This document shows positions 62,798 to 64,000 of a DNA stretch of 64,000 nucleotides, in pieces. The stretch lies in NCBI RefSeq assembly GCF_001428105.1, contig NZ_LMSJ01000003.1, forward strand, positions 1 to 64,000, in the 5' to 3' direction. The DNA is from Paenibacillus sp. Soil766 (GTDB lineage Bacteria; Bacillota; Bacilli; Paenibacillales; NBRC-103111). The notes under the pieces were generated by a model that saw only the letters and a program-made list of their open reading frames with translations, had not been told where the DNA came from and ran no database searches. The translations under genes and the position numbers were made by a program. Position 1 is the stretch's first letter. Each line of letters opens with the position of its first letter.

Positions 62798-64000
62798 TTA
62801 TTGGTAGATAAATTGGAATAATCTGTACAACATGACGGCAGTTTCGGCTCTGGTTGTATGACCAAGCGGATTCACTTTACCGGCGTTTCCTTCGACTAAC
62901 CCTTGCTGAACGAGGGCATTTACGGCCTGCACCGCATAAGAAGCGATATCGGCTCCGTCCGTGAATTTACTTGCATTATTTGCTGTTGGTAATATTTTGT
63001 TCACTCCCGTCAATGCTCTCGTAATCATAACGAACATATCTTGACGGGTGATACTAGCTTGCGGGTTAAAGTGTTGATCGTCTACACCATTGACAATGCC
63101 GAGTTTACTCGCGATGCCAACGGCTTTCTCGTAATACGCACCTTTCTGAATGTCCGTGAAATGCGTATCCGATGTCGCTTGCAGCCCAAAAGTTTCAACA
63201 AGTAGTTTCGTGAAGTCTGCTCGTGTGATGGCAGCCGTCGGATTGAACGCTTGAGCCGTAATCCCTTGAATAATCCCTTTGGCAGCAAGCGTCTCAATGG
63301 CTTTCTGCGCCCACTTTGTGGAAGCGAGATCCTGGAAAGCTGGCTTGTTGTAGGAAACTGCATACATGCTGAAATGATTCGTGCTGAATTCAATGTTGCC
63401 AGTAGCAGCGTTGTAGCTGCCTGTCGGTACGAGTTGAGCTTGGCCTTGTGCGTTCACATACCAGACATTTAACAGTTCAGGATGAGCTTTCTCTTCCTGA
63501 GACAGCGCATAAGGAATACTTACAGAAACGGAAGCATCTTTGTTCTCGAAATTCATCGGTTGGCCTGATGCTGTGAACTGAAGATCCACGACGATGCCTG
63601 CTTTGCCCTTCAGGTCGGTATGCGTTGGCAGTTTATCGCTCGAAATGTTGATCGTTATGCTCGATTGCTTGGCTGCCTGCGTGTTATTGGCAAACATATT
63701 GCTAGGTAAAACAATCGTGCCAAGTTGTGTGGAAATGATCAGACCGTGTGTGGATTCTTGCTGGGTAAGATACTCCGTTGGCAGTTCAAGTGCATAGCTG
63801 TTAGCTCCTGCGACTTGCGGAACTTGCAGAGTAATTTTCGGAGTCGTTCCACCCGCTTGTGCATCCAACTTCTTAAAAGCTTCATCAATAGTTGTTTTAT
63901 CAATGGTTGCTGTGGCTTTCCCATTCAGAGTTGTTACGCTTGATGCTGGGAAAGTAATCTTAGCCTCCCCATTGTTAAGAGTAATCGACGGTTTACCAAT
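62798..64000 (-). CDS. SLH-domain surface protein, C-terminal part (runs off the window)
   Basis: The frame is open to the window edge, so the start lies beyond 64000. The visible 400 residues hold a beta-rich SLH-associated domain (SSITINISSDKLPTHTDLKG; VPTGSYNAATGNIEFSTNHFSMYAV) and three SLH repeats (FQDLASTKWAQKAIETLAAKG; FTDIQKGAYYEKAVGIASKLG; FTDGADIASYAVQAVNALVQ). A similar domain precedes the SLH repeats of the protein at 11518-17601. It would be wall-anchored; its N-terminal enzyme or binding part is not visible. Confidence 0.88.
   Translation of the reverse strand: MGKPSITLNNGEAKITFPASSVTTLNGKATATIDKTTIDEAFKKLDAQAGGTTPKITLQVPQVAGANSYALELPTEYLTQQESTHGLIISTQLGTIVLPSNMFANNTQAAKQSSITINISSDKLPTHTDLKGKAGIVVDLQFTASGQPMNFENKDASVSVSIPYALSQEEKAHPELLNVWYVNAQGQAQLVPTGSYNAATGNIEFSTNHFSMYAVSYNKPAFQDLASTKWAQKAIETLAAKGIIQGITAQAFNPTAAITRADFTKLLVETFGLQATSDTHFTDIQKGAYYEKAVGIASKLGIVNGVDDQHFNPQASITRQDMFVMITRALTGVNKILPTANNASKFTDGADIASYAVQAVNALVQQGLVEGNAGKVNPLGHTTRAETAVMLYRLFQFIYQ

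Noticed and set aside
1..64000. CRISPR arrays, tRNA, rRNA and insertion sequences
   Set aside because: No regularly spaced repeats, cloverleaf-like sequences, rRNA signatures or transposase motifs were seen on reading both strands.

Overview
The window reads as chromosomal DNA of a Paenibacillus-like bacterium (Bacillota). The signs are strong AGGAGG-type ribosome binding sites with frequent TTG and GTG starts, three YesM/YesN-type sensor kinase/AraC response regulator pairs, CUT1 sugar ABC transporters with lipoprotein binding proteins, S-layer-homology (SLH) surface enzymes, an immune-inhibitor-A protease, EcsAB and CcpA-type cre sites. No rRNA, tRNA, CRISPR array, intact transposase or prophage gene was seen.

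Layout. 1-495: mostly non-coding. 496-1470: aldo/keto reductase. 1568-11304 (minus): a glycan locus with YesM/YesN, binding protein, LplB- and YtcP-type permeases, intracellular GH43, sulfatase and a broken GH2 remnant. 11518-17601 (minus): a 2027-residue SLH-anchored protein whose GH43 domain is interrupted by an inserted module. 17770-20989: two AraC regulators, a Fur-boxed siderophore-type binding protein and a small membrane protein. 21113-23092 (minus): GNAT, dihydrofolate reductase and a CE15-type esterase pseudogene. 23526-25901: secreted M6 protease. 25966-40378: a dextran/cyclodextran locus with secreted GH66 (CITase-like), secreted GH15, cytoplasmic GH66, ABC importer and its own two-component pair. 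40600-42072: flippase. 42146-46048 (minus): ssuADCB sulfonate operon with a terminator-bearing leader. 46110-56972: GNAT, SelO, a three-gene metalloprotein operon (diiron ferritin-like, TIM barrel, DinB), a secreted unknown, DUF2306, a Na+/H+ antiporter and ecsAB. 56973-57975: a long gene-poor stretch with dispersed repeats and a compact small-peptide transcription unit. 57976-64000 (minus): a small hypothetical, a GH30 pseudogene with a perfect cre site, a third two-component pair and the C-terminal part of an SLH protein that runs off the end.

How it works together. The core of the window is sensing, import and breakdown of polysaccharides. Extracellular or surface enzymes (GH66, GH15, SLH-GH43) make oligosaccharides, dedicated ABC importers take them up, and cytoplasmic GH66, GH43 and sulfatase finish the job; each region is paired with its own sensor kinase and regulator. 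Three plant-polysaccharide genes (GH2, CE15, GH30) are broken, two of them by internal deletions, which suggests ongoing loss of glucuronoxylan use while dextran use stays intact.

The most unusual signals are the split GH43 with an apparently missing catalytic base, the layered leader of the secreted GH66, the promoter-hairpin-22-codon ORF-terminator unit near 57.2 kb, the diiron/TIM/DinB operon and the ssu leader with a cysteine-containing ORF across its terminator.
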